Part shown: piece after piece, positions 34,591 through 44,729 of the stretch
Numbering within the stretch: position 1 is the stretch's first letter
How the letters are laid out: each line of letters begins with the position of its first letter
Source: Flagellimonas yonaguniensis
GTDB taxonomy: Bacteria > Bacteroidota > Bacteroidia > Flavobacteriales > Flavobacteriaceae
Assembly (NCBI RefSeq): GCF_029193885.1
Contig: NZ_JARFVB010000005.1
Location: 248,001-312,000, forward strand
Reading direction: 5' to 3'
Length of the DNA stretch: 64,000 nucleotides
The notes under the pieces: generated by a model
Told to the model about the DNA's origin: nothing
Seen by the model: the letters and a program-made list of their open reading frames with translations, nothing else
The model's database searches: none
Program-made: the position numbers and the translations under genes

Positions 34591-36498
34591 TTAAAGACTT
34601 TCCTTTATAATATTTTCCACTACTTCTGGGTTCAACAAGGTTGAAGTATCCCCTAAGTTACTGGTATCTTTGGATGCTATCTTTCTGAGGATCCTTCTCA
34701 TGATCTTACCACTTCGAGTTTTTGGCAAGCCTTCGGTAAACTGAATTTTATCCAGCTTCGCAATTGGACCAATGTGTTCTGTGATCAATTGGTTGATTTC
34801 CTTTTTCAGGTTATCACGGTTACGGGTTTCCCCTGTTTCCTTCAAAATAATGTATCCGTACAGGGCATTTCCTTTGATGTCGTGTGGGAAACCGACAATT
34901 GCGGATTCGGCCACGGCAGGGTGCTCATTAATGGCATCTTCAATCGGAGCCGTTCCTAAATTATGGCCAGAAACAATAATCACATCGTCTACCCTACCGG
35001 TAATTCGGTAGTAACCCACCTCATCCCGGAGAGCTCCATCCCCAGTGAAATATTTGCCTTCAAAAGCTGAGAAATAGGTGTCCTTGTATCGTTGGTGATT
35101 GCCCCAAATAGTTCTAGCGATTGATGGCCATGGATATTTGATGCACAATCGACCGTCCACTTGGTTTCCTTTGATTTCCTTGCCATTTTCATCCATAAGC
35201 GCAGGCTGGATACCTGGCATGGGCAAAGTGGCATAGGTAGGCTTTGTTGGCGTGGAAAATGGGATGGGGGAAATCAGGATGCCTCCTGTTTCCGTTTGCC
35301 ACCATGTATCAACAATTGGGCATTTCTTTTCCCCTACATGGTCGTTATACCAGTGCCATGCCTCCTCGTTAATGGGTTCTCCCACCGTGCCCAAAACTTT
35401 TAAGCTGGAAAGGTCATATTCTGTCACAAAATCCAAGTTTTCCTTGGCCAATGCCCTAATCGCTGTAGGTGCTGTGTAGAACTGGGTTACTTTGTGTTTT
35501 TGTACCACATCCCAAAACCTTCCAAAGTCAGGGTATGATGGAACTCCTTCGAACATAACCGTAGTGGCACCATTGGCCAATGGTCCGTACACAATATAAG
35601 AGTGTCCCGTAATCCAGCCTATATCGGCGGTACACCAATACACATCTTCTTCACGATATTGGAATACATTTTTAAATGTGTATGCTGTGTACACCATGTA
35701 GCCTCCCGTAGTATGAACCATACCCTTCGGGCGACCGGTAGAACCTGAAGTATACAATATGAACAATGGGTCTTCGGCATCCATGATCTCTGGTACACAA
35801 TCGGAATAGGCTTTATCCAAAAGTGGTTGAATCCAGGTATCCCGGCCTTCTTTCATGGTAACTTCGCCGCCAGTACGTTTGGTAACCAATACTGTTTCCA
35901 CATCTGGACAATTCTCCAAAGCTTCGTCCACAATGGCTTTTAAATCGATTACTTTTTTGCCTCGGTAAGACCCATCAGAAGTCAATACCATTTTGGCTCC
36001 ACAATCGTTTATTCTCGTTGCCAGGGCTGTAGATGAAAATCCAGCGAAAACAACGGAGTGAATTGCACCGATACGGGCACAGGCCAGCAATGCTATGGCC
36101 AAATCCGGAATCATAGGAAGGTAAATCACCACCCTGTCTCCTTTTTTGACCCCTTTTCCCTTCAGCACATTGGCATATTTACAAACACGTTCATGCAGTT
36201 GACGGTATGTAATGTGCTCTGCTTCTTCTTCAGGGTCATTGGGTTCAAAAAGAATAGCGGTTTTATCTCCACGGATACGAAGATGGCGATCGATACAGTT
36301 TTCGGTTATGTTCAACTTGGCCCCTTTGAACCAGCTTATTTCTGGTTTGGTAAAATCCCATTCCAAGACGGAGTCCCATTTTTTTCGCCAATGGAAGTGC
36401 TCTTCTGCCACTTCTTCCCAAAATCCTTCGGGGTTTCTAACGGATTTTCGATACACCTGAAAATATTCCTCCAAGTGCTTGATATGATAATTACTCAT
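34591..36498 (-). CDS. acs: Acetyl-CoA synthetase (acetate-CoA ligase)
   Basis: The 635-residue enzyme turns acetate, ATP and CoA to acetyl-CoA. Visible motifs are the AMP-binding loop YTSGSTGRPKGMVHT, WWQTETGG, and the C-terminal LPKTRSGKIMRRILRK with the lysine that is regulated by acetylation. It is the last gene of a leftward acetate cluster with receiver, sensor kinase, symporter and porin, and so is probably switched on by that two-component system. Confidence 0.95.
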   Translation of the reverse strand: MSNYHIKHLEEYFQVYRKSVRNPEGFWEEVAEEHFHWRKKWDSVLEWDFTKPEISWFKGAKLNITENCIDRHLRIRGDKTAILFEPNDPEEEAEHITYRQLHERVCKYANVLKGKGVKKGDRVVIYLPMIPDLAIALLACARIGAIHSVVFAGFSSTALATRINDCGAKMVLTSDGSYRGKKVIDLKAIVDEALENCPDVETVLVTKRTGGEVTMKEGRDTWIQPLLDKAYSDCVPEIMDAEDPLFILYTSGSTGRPKGMVHTTGGYMVYTAYTFKNVFQYREEDVYWCTADIGWITGHSYIVYGPLANGATTVMFEGVPSYPDFGRFWDVVQKHKVTQFYTAPTAIRALAKENLDFVTEYDLSSLKVLGTVGEPINEEAWHWYNDHVGEKKCPIVDTWWQTETGGILISPIPFSTPTKPTYATLPMPGIQPALMDENGKEIKGNQVDGRLCIKYPWPSIARTIWGNHQRYKDTYFSAFEGKYFTGDGALRDEVGYYRITGRVDDVIIVSGHNLGTAPIEDAINEHPAVAESAIVGFPHDIKGNALYGYIILKETGETRNRDNLKKEINQLITEHIGPIAKLDKIQFTEGLPKTRSGKIMRRILRKIASKDTSNLGDTSTLLNPEVVENIIKESL

Positions 36499-36559
36499 GT
36501 AACGCTACGTTTAGTTAATATGTAAATAATTAGTTCAGTTTCATTGTTTTCGTTGGGTC

Positions 36560-36928
36560 TTAACCCAATAAGTCTTCAATATCAGAAATGACCTTTTTCA
36601 CGGAGAACGGTTTCGTCATGTAACTGTCCGCCCCCATTTTCAATCCCTTTTCCACATCTTTCTCCTTACTCTTTGCGGATAGGAACACCACCTTGGTATG
36701 TTTTAGGTCTTCGTTGTCCTTGACACGTTTTAGGGTTTCATATCCATCCATTTCGGGCATCATGATATCCAAAAGGATAAGGTCTGGTTTTTCTCGATCG
36801 GATATTTCCAAAGCCTCAGTTCCATCGCGGGCAATAAACACCTCAAAATCCTTCTTTTTAAAAGCATACTCCAACGACATCACAATGTTGGGCTCATCAT
36901 CCACTATCAGTATTTTTTTCTGCTTCAT
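36560..36928 (-). CDS. Single-domain response regulator (receiver only)
   Basis: The 122 residues are a receiver domain with acidic pair Asp10-Asp11, phosphorylation site Asp54 (LILLDIMMPEMDG), Thr/Ser switch (FLSAK) and Lys106 (MTKPF). There is no output domain. Its start overlaps the sensor kinase's end by four bases, so it is the partner of that kinase. In proteobacteria the matching regulator (CrbR) has a DNA-binding domain; here another protein must supply it. Confidence 0.9.
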   Translation of the reverse strand: MKQKKILIVDDEPNIVMSLEYAFKKKDFEVFIARDGTEALEISDREKPDLILLDIMMPEMDGYETLKRVKDNEDLKHTKVVFLSAKSKEKDVEKGLKMGADSYMTKPFSVKKVISDIEDLLG

Positions 36929-39612
36929 TGTTGTTTGGGTATTGAAAACATCATGCGGGTTCCTTTATTGAACTTTTTGTCAACCGCTATGCTTCCTTTA
37001 TGACTTTCCACTATCTTCTTGCAAATGGCCAAGCCAAGTCCACTACCCTGTGGTTTCTTTACATTTTGATTTTTAGATTGATAGAATTTGTCAAAGATGT
37101 AATCCTTATCCTCATCAGGTACCCCCCTACCATTATCCTTAATAGTGACCAAAACCTCTTCATCGAGGTCCTCCAACAGAATTTTGATTCTTCCGTTATG
37201 GGGTTCCGTAAATTTAAGGGAATTCGAGAGCAAATTCGTCAATACTTGCAAAATTCGGTCCTCATCATAGGGGGCAAACACCTTTTCCTTTTTCAAAAAT
37301 TCAATTTTTATATCCTTTTTCGATGCAATTTGCTCCACGCCCTTTATGGCCTTGTGAATGGTATTGGACATATTGTGTTCGCCAATGTCCAATTCCGATC
37401 TGTTCCCCGATAGTTTTTCAAGGTCCAGGATATTATGGATCAGGGTGTCCAATCGGTCACTGTCCCTGTTTATATTTTCAAGAAATCTATTTCTAAGTTC
37501 GGGTGGCATACCTTCATCCTCCAATACTTCCGAAGCAGCTTTTATGGAAGTTATCGGAGTTTTGAGCTCATGGGCCACCGTATCCAGAAACTCATCCTTT
37601 AGTTTATCCTGAATGCGGAGTTCCTCGTTTGCCGCTTTTAATTGCTGGGCCATGGCAGCAAGCTCCTCTGACTTCTCCCTGAGCAATTTATTGCTTGTCT
37701 TGGTCTCTTTGCTCTCTTCCAGAATATTGAGCACCTCTACCAAGCTTATGGGAGTTTCCTTGGAAACTGAGGCCAACAAGATTTTTGCCGAGGCGCTTCC
37801 GATACTTCCGGTCAAGAGTTTTTCTGAAAAGTTGATCAACCTAGCATCAGCTCGCTCTTCTGTTTCTGAAATATTATATTTTCGGTTAAAGATTCGAAGT
37901 GCCCTATTAGTTCGTTCTTCCCCCAGGAATCTACTTAACAATCGCTTAATATCCGCTACATATGCCTCTCCCTTCCAAATAAAACCGCCTTCTTGAAGAT
38001 TTCCATAGTTTTCGTGATTTACGAACATCTCTGCATAATTCCGTTCCCTATAATTGCCTTTGGTACGGAGAGAAAATCCAACAAAAGTTAGGGTATTAAA
38101 GGACATACTCCATAAAAAGGCATTGCTTTCCGGGGTTAGGTAATCCAGACCAAACAAATGTGCCGGTTGCAACCATGCATAGCCAAAGAGACCTTCTTCC
38201 ACAAATCTTACATTGGGCATGGCCACTTGACTTACTATGGGCAAAAGCAATGTATAGAATACTATCGCCAGTCCTATTGAAATACCTATTTGGGCTCCTT
38301 TGGCCGTTCCCCTGCGCCAAGTCAACCCCAAAAAGAACGATGGTGCCAACTGGGAAATAATTACAAAAGAAATCAATCCAATGGAATACAAAGAGAGTTG
38401 GGCAGAAAACCGAATGTAAAAGAAATACGCAATGATTATCAACAAAAAAATCGCAACCCTTCTAATGTTTTTGATACGCTTGGTGTTTTCTTCGGGATTG
38501 CCCTCTACCAAGGTTTTAATGAATCCATAGGGGATTACAATATTGTTACTCACCATGGTGGACAATGCCAAGGTTGAGACAACAATCATAGAAATAACGG
38601 TGGTAAATCCACCTATAAAAACAAGGAGTGCCAATCCATAATTGTTCTCTTGCAAAGGCAACAAAAGGGAATAATAATCGTGGTTTACGGTATTGGGGAG
38701 GCTGATATTTCCCGCCCAAGCTATAAAAATCACAAACACATTGAACAATAGCAAGTACAACGGAAACAACCAAATGGCTTTACGCAAATAGCTTTCGTTA
38801 TCGTTCTCCACTACTGCTACGTGAAATTGTCTGGGCAACAAAAAAATGGCAAAAATGGAAAGGCAAATGGTAAAAAGCCAGTTAAATCCATTCTCCAAAC
38901 CACCAAAAGTGGTCAATTGCTCAAAATTTTCCTGTAGGCTAGCCTGACTATAAAGATCGCTAGTCCCATCAAACAAATAAAAAGTGATGTAAATACCAAT
39001 GGCCAAGAAAAAGCCTAATTTTAAAATGGATTCCAAAGCAACAGTTGCCACAATACCTTTTCTGTGTTCCGAAGTATCTGTGGACAATGTACCGTAAAAG
39101 GCAACAAATACAGCTATGAGCAAGGCAATATAAAAAGTGGAATCGTCAAAAAAACCAGTAGACTCATAACTTCCCTTTGCCGAAATCAAGGAAAATGTTT
39201 CCGAGACTGCCTTTAATTGCAAGGAAATATATGGAATAATGGCAAACAAACAGGTTAGTGTTACCAAGGCTCCCAGCTGTCGGTTATTGCCATATCTCAT
39301 GGAAATGAAATCGGCAATACTGGATATTTTGTGTTGTTTGGAAATTCGAATGACCTTGCGCATTACCAAAATCCAAAGTGGTAGGGCAATTACCGGCCCC
39401 AGATAAATGGCCAAAAAGCTGATTCCTGAGCTAGAAGCAATACCTACGCTTCCGTAATAGGTCCATGCTGTACAATACACTGCCAAAGAAAGCGTGTATA
39501 CATACGGGTTATTGGTCCATTTGCTCTTTTGGTTCTTTTCAGCAAAATAGGCCAGTACAAAAAGCATGGCCAAATAAAAAATTATGACAAGTCCTACTAC
39601 GTAATTACTCAT
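36925..39612 (-). CDS. Histidine kinase with sodium:solute symporter domain (CbrA/CrbS-like)
   Basis: The 895-residue protein starts with about 13 membrane segments of the SSS family (to about residue 490), then a linker, a coiled coil (about 620-660), the H-box DTVAHELKTPITS, and the ATPase part with NLLSNSLKF, DNGRGVP and GSGLGLAI. Such kinases, like CrbS and CbrA, sense or carry small solutes such as acetate or histidine. It overlaps the receiver gene and is near acs and an acetate-type symporter, so acetate is the likely signal. Confidence 0.92.
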   Translation of the reverse strand: MSNYVVGLVIIFYLAMLFVLAYFAEKNQKSKWTNNPYVYTLSLAVYCTAWTYYGSVGIASSSGISFLAIYLGPVIALPLWILVMRKVIRISKQHKISSIADFISMRYGNNRQLGALVTLTCLFAIIPYISLQLKAVSETFSLISAKGSYESTGFFDDSTFYIALLIAVFVAFYGTLSTDTSEHRKGIVATVALESILKLGFFLAIGIYITFYLFDGTSDLYSQASLQENFEQLTTFGGLENGFNWLFTICLSIFAIFLLPRQFHVAVVENDNESYLRKAIWLFPLYLLLFNVFVIFIAWAGNISLPNTVNHDYYSLLLPLQENNYGLALLVFIGGFTTVISMIVVSTLALSTMVSNNIVIPYGFIKTLVEGNPEENTKRIKNIRRVAIFLLIIIAYFFYIRFSAQLSLYSIGLISFVIISQLAPSFFLGLTWRRGTAKGAQIGISIGLAIVFYTLLLPIVSQVAMPNVRFVEEGLFGYAWLQPAHLFGLDYLTPESNAFLWSMSFNTLTFVGFSLRTKGNYRERNYAEMFVNHENYGNLQEGGFIWKGEAYVADIKRLLSRFLGEERTNRALRIFNRKYNISETEERADARLINFSEKLLTGSIGSASAKILLASVSKETPISLVEVLNILEESKETKTSNKLLREKSEELAAMAQQLKAANEELRIQDKLKDEFLDTVAHELKTPITSIKAASEVLEDEGMPPELRNRFLENINRDSDRLDTLIHNILDLEKLSGNRSELDIGEHNMSNTIHKAIKGVEQIASKKDIKIEFLKKEKVFAPYDEDRILQVLTNLLSNSLKFTEPHNGRIKILLEDLDEEVLVTIKDNGRGVPDEDKDYIFDKFYQSKNQNVKKPQGSGLGLAICKKIVESHKGSIAVDKKFNKGTRMMFSIPKQQ

Positions 39613-39811
39613 AGAACTTTTTTAGAATAATGTAGGTAAGCACGATGGAAACCAACCAGCTTAGAAATATGAATACGTAGAACATGGGGAAGCCAAAAAT
39701 TTGTGCTTCTCCATCAAAAATGGTTACAAAGGGCACATTCCATAAAAAAAACAATACGATGGAAATAAGTATCAATTTCTGCTGGTGCCTTTTCTTCATT
39801 TTTATTTGCAT
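39605..39811 (-). CDS. Small two-helix membrane protein
   Basis: The 68 residues have a basic start (KMKKRHQQK) and two helices, LILISIVLFFLWNVPFV and FYVFIFLSWLVSIVLTYIIL. It overlaps the kinase gene start by eight bases. Small proteins like this often accompany SSS-type transporters and kinases. The start may be at 39811 or 39799. Confidence 0.65.
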   Translation of the reverse strand: MQIKMKKRHQQKLILISIVLFFLWNVPFVTIFDGEAQIFGFPMFYVFIFLSWLVSIVLTYIILKKFYE

Positions 39812-39883
39812 GGTCCGCGTCTTAAAATTACAAAAAACGGCGCGGTTAAAGAGGCCCGCACCGTTTTTTCACAACCAACTAAA

Positions 39884-41599
39884 TTAATGTGATGCTGCTT
39901 CTCCAGCACCACTAGGAATTCTTATATGCTCTACGATTTCTTGTACTTCTGCAGGAGGCTCCGGAGTAAATTGGTTCACCACTATAGCCACTATAAAGTT
40001 GACAATCATAGCGATAGTTCCAAAACCTTCGGGCGATACGCCAAACCACCAGCTTTCTTGAAGACCAGCTACGGCATCTTTTCCTCCATCAAAAATTCCA
40101 AATTTGAATTTCAACATATAGAAAAGCATGAGACAAAGTCCTACGATCATTCCTGAAATGGCCCCTTTACTATTCATCTTTTTGTAAAAAATACCCAAGA
40201 TGATCGCAGGGAAGAACGATGCTGCGGCCAGACCAAAGGCCAATGCAACAACTGCTGCCACAAATCCGGGCGGATTGATTCCGAAGTAACCAGCAATAAC
40301 AACAGCTACTGCAGCTGAAAGTCTTGCAGCCCAAAGCTCCCCTTTTTCAGAAAGGTCTGGTTTCAATACATTTTTGATCAAATCATGGGAAACAGAAGAT
40401 GAAATTACCAACAATAGTCCCGCTGCGGTAGATAGCGCTGCTGCAAGCCCACCTGCCGCAATTAAACCGATTACCCATGCGGGAAGGTCGGCTATTTCTG
40501 GATTCGCCAACACCATAATATCACGATCTACGGTTAACTCGTTTACTTCAGGTGCCGCTACATATTGGATGATACCATCTCCATTTTTGTCCTCATGTCC
40601 GATCAATCCTGTTTTTTCCCAACGACTGAACCACTCAGGCATGCTATCGTATTCCTTGCCACTCACGGTTTCAATCAAGTTTGTTCTGGCAAACACAGCC
40701 ACAGCTGGTGCGGTCGTGTAGAGAATTGCGATGAACAATAAGGCCAATCCTGCGGATTTTCTCGCATCACGTACTCGTTTCACAGTAAAGAAACGCACAA
40801 TTACGTGAGGTAATCCTGCGGTACCCACCATAAGAGCAAGGGTAATGGCAAAAACGTCTATCATACTTTTGGAGCCATCGGTATACTCCGCAAAACCTAA
40901 TTCGGTGGAAAGACCATCCAATTTATCCAGAAGATAGGTTCCTGAACCATCGGATAAGGTACTACCAAAACCAAGTTGTGGTACTGGGTTCCCTGTCATC
41001 TGAATGGAAATGAAAATTGCAGGCACCATAAAGGCAAATATCAACACACAATATTGTGCCACTTGGGTATACGTAATCCCTTTCATGCCACCGAGAACGG
41101 CATAGAACAATACGATTACCATTCCGATTACCACTCCAGTATTGATATCAACTTCGAGGTATCTGGAAAACACGATTCCGACACCGCGCATTTGTCCTGC
41201 CACATAGGTAAAGGAAACGATCAAGGCACAGATTACGGCCACTACCCGGGCTGTTTTGGAATAATAACGTTCTCCGATAAAATCGGGTACGGTAAATTTT
41301 CCGAATTTTCTAAGGTATGGTGCCAACAGCAAGGCTAAAAGCACGTAGCCACCTGTCCATCCCATCAAATAAACGGCTCCATCATATCCCGCAAAGGAAA
41401 TAATCCCTGCCATGGAGATAAAAGAGGCTGCTGACATCCAATCGGCTGCAGTAGCCATTCCGTTGGCCAATGGGGAAACTCCCCCTCCTGCAACATAAAA
41501 TTCTTTGGTGGAACCTGCTCGCGACCAAATCGCAATTCCTATATAAAGTCCAAATGACAATGCGACCAAGACATAGGTCCATATTTGTACATCACTCAT
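39884..41599 (-). CDS. Sodium:solute symporter, acetate permease-like
   Basis: The 571-residue protein has 13 membrane segments of the SSS family with YVAGGGVSPLANGMATAAD (given in part) and the sodium-site helix ALAFGLAAASFFPAI. The loop with EWFSRWEKTG and YVAAPEVNEL is typical of the VC_2705/ActP-like subgroup that works with a DUF4212 subunit. It brings in acetate or a similar small acid with sodium. It lies 22 bases downstream of its DUF4212 partner. Confidence 0.9.
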   Translation of the reverse strand: MSDVQIWTYVLVALSFGLYIGIAIWSRAGSTKEFYVAGGGVSPLANGMATAADWMSAASFISMAGIISFAGYDGAVYLMGWTGGYVLLALLLAPYLRKFGKFTVPDFIGERYYSKTARVVAVICALIVSFTYVAGQMRGVGIVFSRYLEVDINTGVVIGMVIVLFYAVLGGMKGITYTQVAQYCVLIFAFMVPAIFISIQMTGNPVPQLGFGSTLSDGSGTYLLDKLDGLSTELGFAEYTDGSKSMIDVFAITLALMVGTAGLPHVIVRFFTVKRVRDARKSAGLALLFIAILYTTAPAVAVFARTNLIETVSGKEYDSMPEWFSRWEKTGLIGHEDKNGDGIIQYVAAPEVNELTVDRDIMVLANPEIADLPAWVIGLIAAGGLAAALSTAAGLLLVISSSVSHDLIKNVLKPDLSEKGELWAARLSAAVAVVIAGYFGINPPGFVAAVVALAFGLAAASFFPAIILGIFYKKMNSKGAISGMIVGLCLMLFYMLKFKFGIFDGGKDAVAGLQESWWFGVSPEGFGTIAMIVNFIVAIVVNQFTPEPPAEVQEIVEHIRIPSGAGEAASH

Positions 41600-41621
41600 A
41601 ATTGTAAATTTTGTTGGTTAA

Positions 41622-41885
41622 TTAATCTTCGTTGTATCCGTATTTCTTGTCCAATTTGTTCATCAGGCGTACGTACACAAAAATGAGGATGACAAATACA
41701 TAAATAGATCCTTGTTGTGCGAACCAAAACCCAAGTTTAAATCCGCCCAACCTAATGTTGTTCAAAGCATCTTTGAAGAGGATACCTGCTCCGTAGGAGA
41801 CCAAGAACCATATGATCAGCAATATGACCAAATACCTCAGGTTCTCTTTCCAATAGGCCGAGGCCTTTTTCTGTTTTTCTGACAT
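41622..41885 (-). CDS. DUF4212 symporter small subunit
   Basis: The 87-residue protein contains two membrane helices, YLVILLIIWFLVSYGAGILF and FWFAQQGSIYVFVILIFVYV, and the family's KASAYWKENLRYL start and MNKLDKKYG end. DUF4212 proteins are obligate partners of one SSS subfamily. The gene stands directly before the symporter, as usual. Confidence 0.9.
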   Translation of the reverse strand: MSEKQKKASAYWKENLRYLVILLIIWFLVSYGAGILFKDALNNIRLGGFKLGFWFAQQGSIYVFVILIFVYVRLMNKLDKKYGYNED

Positions 41886-41904
41886 AATCTGTTGGTTTGT
41901 TTAG

Positions 41905-43131
41905 TTATAAATAAATCTGTGCTTGCAATGTGACCACTCCGTTGCTGTCGCCAGTCCCAACCTTGGAATTGGCATATTCCAATGTTAATTTGGAATGATG
42001 GCCCGTCATAAACAGGTTGATTCCCAGTCCCAATCTAGTGGCATTATCATCGATTGCATCTATTGTTCTTGTTTGGTAGGATAAATAAGGTTGTATCCTT
42101 GAATTGTCCGCTGGAGCTGGAATCAAGTATCCTACATGTCCATATATCATATTTCCAGTATCATAAGGTCCCAGGTTGAAGTTACGACCATAATCGTTAT
42201 TTTGAAATACCGCATAAGCTGTTATTGCAGAACCATCTGCTCCAAGGGGCGCATCGTAAAAGGCATCCACGGCCAAAATATTGACATTTTCACCTTCCAG
42301 ATTACCTGCTCCGTCCATTACCACAACACCATTTGGGTGTGTCAGAAAACCTGCTCCGACATTGAATACCTTTTTACTCCCGAGATAGGTTCCGACCTTA
42401 TAGGGAAGAAAGTTTGATTCTTGATCCAAAAACTGATAATCAAAGTATCCTTGAACTACTTTTCCAGCATCCCCAGATCCCAAAAGCTCTCTTCCTCTGT
42501 AAACTGCTCTTCCATTGGCCACTGGATCGTTTGCGGCATCTAAAGTGTTTGTGATTGCTTCATTGTAGGAAACACGGTATTGCAATCTCCCTACCTTGCC
42601 CTTCACATACACTCCCAAATGACGGGCAAATTGGTCACTAAGACCTAAGGCAGCCCAAGATTGACGGTTATTGTCCAGAGTTAAAAAATTAAGTGTACTG
42701 CTATTGTTCAATCTGGAAATACCATTCCAATAATGTAACCCGGTACCTGCCGATATATTTTTCCCCAATGACCATTCACCCCAAAAACCATGAAAAAACA
42801 ATTGGGAAGATTCTCCTTTACCTGTTGTGCTCAGATTGCTTCCATTGAGGCTATTTAAACCAAAATGGGTAAGGATCATAAATTTCTTGTTCAATTGGGT
42901 AAAGGTCAACAACCTAGCTCTCCTTACACTTAGATTAAGATTACTGGCGTCATCAGGTACATTATCATTGTACTGGGCCCAAAATTGACCCCATGCGATA
43001 ATTCGAAGATATTTAGATCCGTCTTCGTTGAAATTGATTTTGAAACCTCCCGTATATTCGGTGTTTCCCTGTGAAAATGATTTGGGAATGAACAAAAGAC
43101 AAAATGCCATTCCAAAGAGTATTTTTTTCAT
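41905..43131 (-). CDS. Outer-membrane porin of the acetate cluster
   Basis: A signal peptide ends near KSFSQG. The 408-residue protein then shows the porin pattern YLRIIAWGQFWAQYND, RRARLLTFTQLN and FLTHPNGVVV-type strands, ending VTLQAQIYL with the C-terminal aromatic residue of an outer-membrane barrel. It probably lets small acids through the outer membrane for the symporter encoded 20 bases downstream. It is the first gene of the symporter operon. Confidence 0.82.
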   Translation of the reverse strand: MKKILFGMAFCLLFIPKSFSQGNTEYTGGFKINFNEDGSKYLRIIAWGQFWAQYNDNVPDDASNLNLSVRRARLLTFTQLNKKFMILTHFGLNSLNGSNLSTTGKGESSQLFFHGFWGEWSLGKNISAGTGLHYWNGISRLNNSSTLNFLTLDNNRQSWAALGLSDQFARHLGVYVKGKVGRLQYRVSYNEAITNTLDAANDPVANGRAVYRGRELLGSGDAGKVVQGYFDYQFLDQESNFLPYKVGTYLGSKKVFNVGAGFLTHPNGVVVMDGAGNLEGENVNILAVDAFYDAPLGADGSAITAYAVFQNNDYGRNFNLGPYDTGNMIYGHVGYLIPAPADNSRIQPYLSYQTRTIDAIDDNATRLGLGINLFMTGHHSKLTLEYANSKVGTGDSNGVVTLQAQIYL

Positions 43132-43227
43132 TTCAGTTTGGATGTTAGAGAGTTATGTGCCCTACGAACATCCTAAAATTTTGTCCTGAAATGAAAATCC
43201 ATATATATATATGCTAAATAATTATAG

Positions 43228-43641
43228 TTAATCCTTGAAACGGTCCCATTTTATAAGCATAAACTTATCGCCCAATTCTGTTACCAATTGACCCGCTCCT
43301 TTCAGGTTTTCAGGATTTTGGAAATATTTTTGAAGCTCTGTATGATTCAATATTTTGTAGGTGGGATGGTATTTGGAATTGTAGGGCCGTTTGATGTTAT
43401 ATTTTCGTACCCAGTTCATGACGGATACGTGGGAAACGCCTAAAATACGCTCTATTTCCCGATAGGTCAATCCTTCCAAATAAAGCTGTAGTGCCTTGTT
43501 CACGAAGTAATCATCAATCTGCTTCCCCAGTTTGGGCACTGTGAAATAATAACCACAAGACTTACATTTATAGCGCTGTCGCTCTTTGATTATTCCAGCT
43601 TTGGTAAACTCTGTGGATGAGCAATTTGGACAACTTTCCAT
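43228..43641 (-). CDS. InsA-like zinc-finger and HTH DNA-binding protein (domesticated IS1-type)
   Basis: The 137 residues hold a zinc ribbon (CPNCSSTEF and CKSCGYYF) and an HTH, LYLEGLTYREIERILGVSHV, the same plan as InsA of IS1, followed by a 60-residue tail not found in IS1. There is no InsB frame beside it and no terminal inverted repeats, so it is a free-standing regulator. It is 97 bases from the acetate porin and in the same direction, thus it may regulate the cluster and stand in for the missing output domain. Confidence 0.8.
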   Translation of the reverse strand: MESCPNCSSTEFTKAGIIKERQRYKCKSCGYYFTVPKLGKQIDDYFVNKALQLYLEGLTYREIERILGVSHVSVMNWVRKYNIKRPYNSKYHPTYKILNHTELQKYFQNPENLKGAGQLVTELGDKFMLIKWDRFKD

Positions 43642-43708
43642 TATTGATATACTTAATTAGCATAAATATATCAATTTAGCTTTAAATATTTATCATTCTT
43701 GGGACAAT

Positions 43709-43736
43709 AAAAAAGGGAATCGTTAAAATTCCCTTT
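43709..43736 (-). terminator. Intrinsic terminator downstream of purC
   Basis: On the minus strand AAAGGGAAT and ATTCCCTTT pair with a seven-base loop and are followed by TTTATT. It lies 32 bases past the purC stop. Confidence 0.75.
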
Positions 43737-43767
43737 AGTTTATTGGTCAAATCACAATATTGGTCGC

Positions 43768-44721
43768 TTATTTTACCAAATATGCGGTTACATTCTCCAA
43801 AATACGATTCTGGAGGTTGGAAATATCACTTTTCACGAATTGCTCTCCCGTGATATTTTCATAAAGTTCTATATATCGATTGGAAACCGATTCGATGTAC
43901 TCATCAGACATTTCGGGAACCGATTGTCCTTCCAGCCCTTGGAATCCATTGGAAATCAACCATTGTCTAACAAACTCCTTTGACAATTGCTTCTGGGCTT
44001 CGCCTTTTTCTTGACGCTCTTGGTAGCCATCGGCATAAAAATACCGTGATGAATCCGGAGTATGGATCTCATCGATCAATACAATCTCCCCATCTTTGGT
44101 TTTGCCGAATTCGTATTTGGTATCGACCAAAATAAGACCTCTTTTGGCCGCTATTTCGGTTCCTCTTTGAAAAAGTGCCCGCGTATATTTTTCCAAGACT
44201 TCGTAATCTTCTTTGGAAACAATACCTCGCTTCAAAATATCCTCTTTGGAAATATCCTCGTCATGATCTCCTTTTTCCGCCTTTGTTGCTGGCGTAATTA
44301 TGGGTTTAGGGAATTTATCGTTCTCCTTCATTCCTTCGGGCATGGGCACCCCACAAAGCATTCTTTTGCCTGCTTTGTACTCGCGAGCAGCATGGCCGGA
44401 CATATAGCCCCTGATTACCATTTCCACTTTAAAAGGTTCACAGGCTTTGCCCACAGCCACGTTGGGATCGGGAGTGGCCATCAACCAATTGGGAACAATA
44501 TCTTCTGTATCCTTCATCATTTTGGTGGCAATTTGATTCAGAATCTGCCCTTTATAGGGAATTCCCTTGGGCATTACCACATCAAACGCAGAAAGACGAT
44601 CCGTAGCCACCATTACCAAAACATCGTTTTTCAATGTATAGACTTCCCGTACTTTTCCTTTATAAACAGATTTTTGCCCAGGAAAATTAAAATCCGTGGA
44701 CATCAACGTATTCATTCCCAT
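43768..44721 (-). CDS. purC: Phosphoribosylaminoimidazole-succinocarboxamide synthase
   Basis: The enzyme joins aspartate to CAIR in purine synthesis. The N-terminal [30 protein letters not shown] and the pocket [16 protein letters not shown] element [19 protein letters not shown] (split) are clear. At 317 residues it is the longer form common in Bacteroidetes. The first Met or the Met of MNTL/MSTD may start it; the difference is six residues. It follows phoH by eight bases. Confidence 0.93.
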   Translation of the reverse strand: MGMNTLMSTDFNFPGQKSVYKGKVREVYTLKNDVLVMVATDRLSAFDVVMPKGIPYKGQILNQIATKMMKDTEDIVPNWLMATPDPNVAVGKACEPFKVEMVIRGYMSGHAAREYKAGKRMLCGVPMPEGMKENDKFPKPIITPATKAEKGDHDEDISKEDILKRGIVSKEDYEVLEKYTRALFQRGTEIAAKRGLILVDTKYEFGKTKDGEIVLIDEIHTPDSSRYFYADGYQERQEKGEAQKQLSKEFVRQWLISNGFQGLEGQSVPEMSDEYIESVSNRYIELYENITGEQFVKSDISNLQNRILENVTAYLVK

Positions 44722-44729
44722 AATTTTTT

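Noticed and set aside
43228..43641. Insertion sequence IS1
   Set aside because: No InsB transposase frame and no terminal inverted repeats are visible; the protein has an additional tail.
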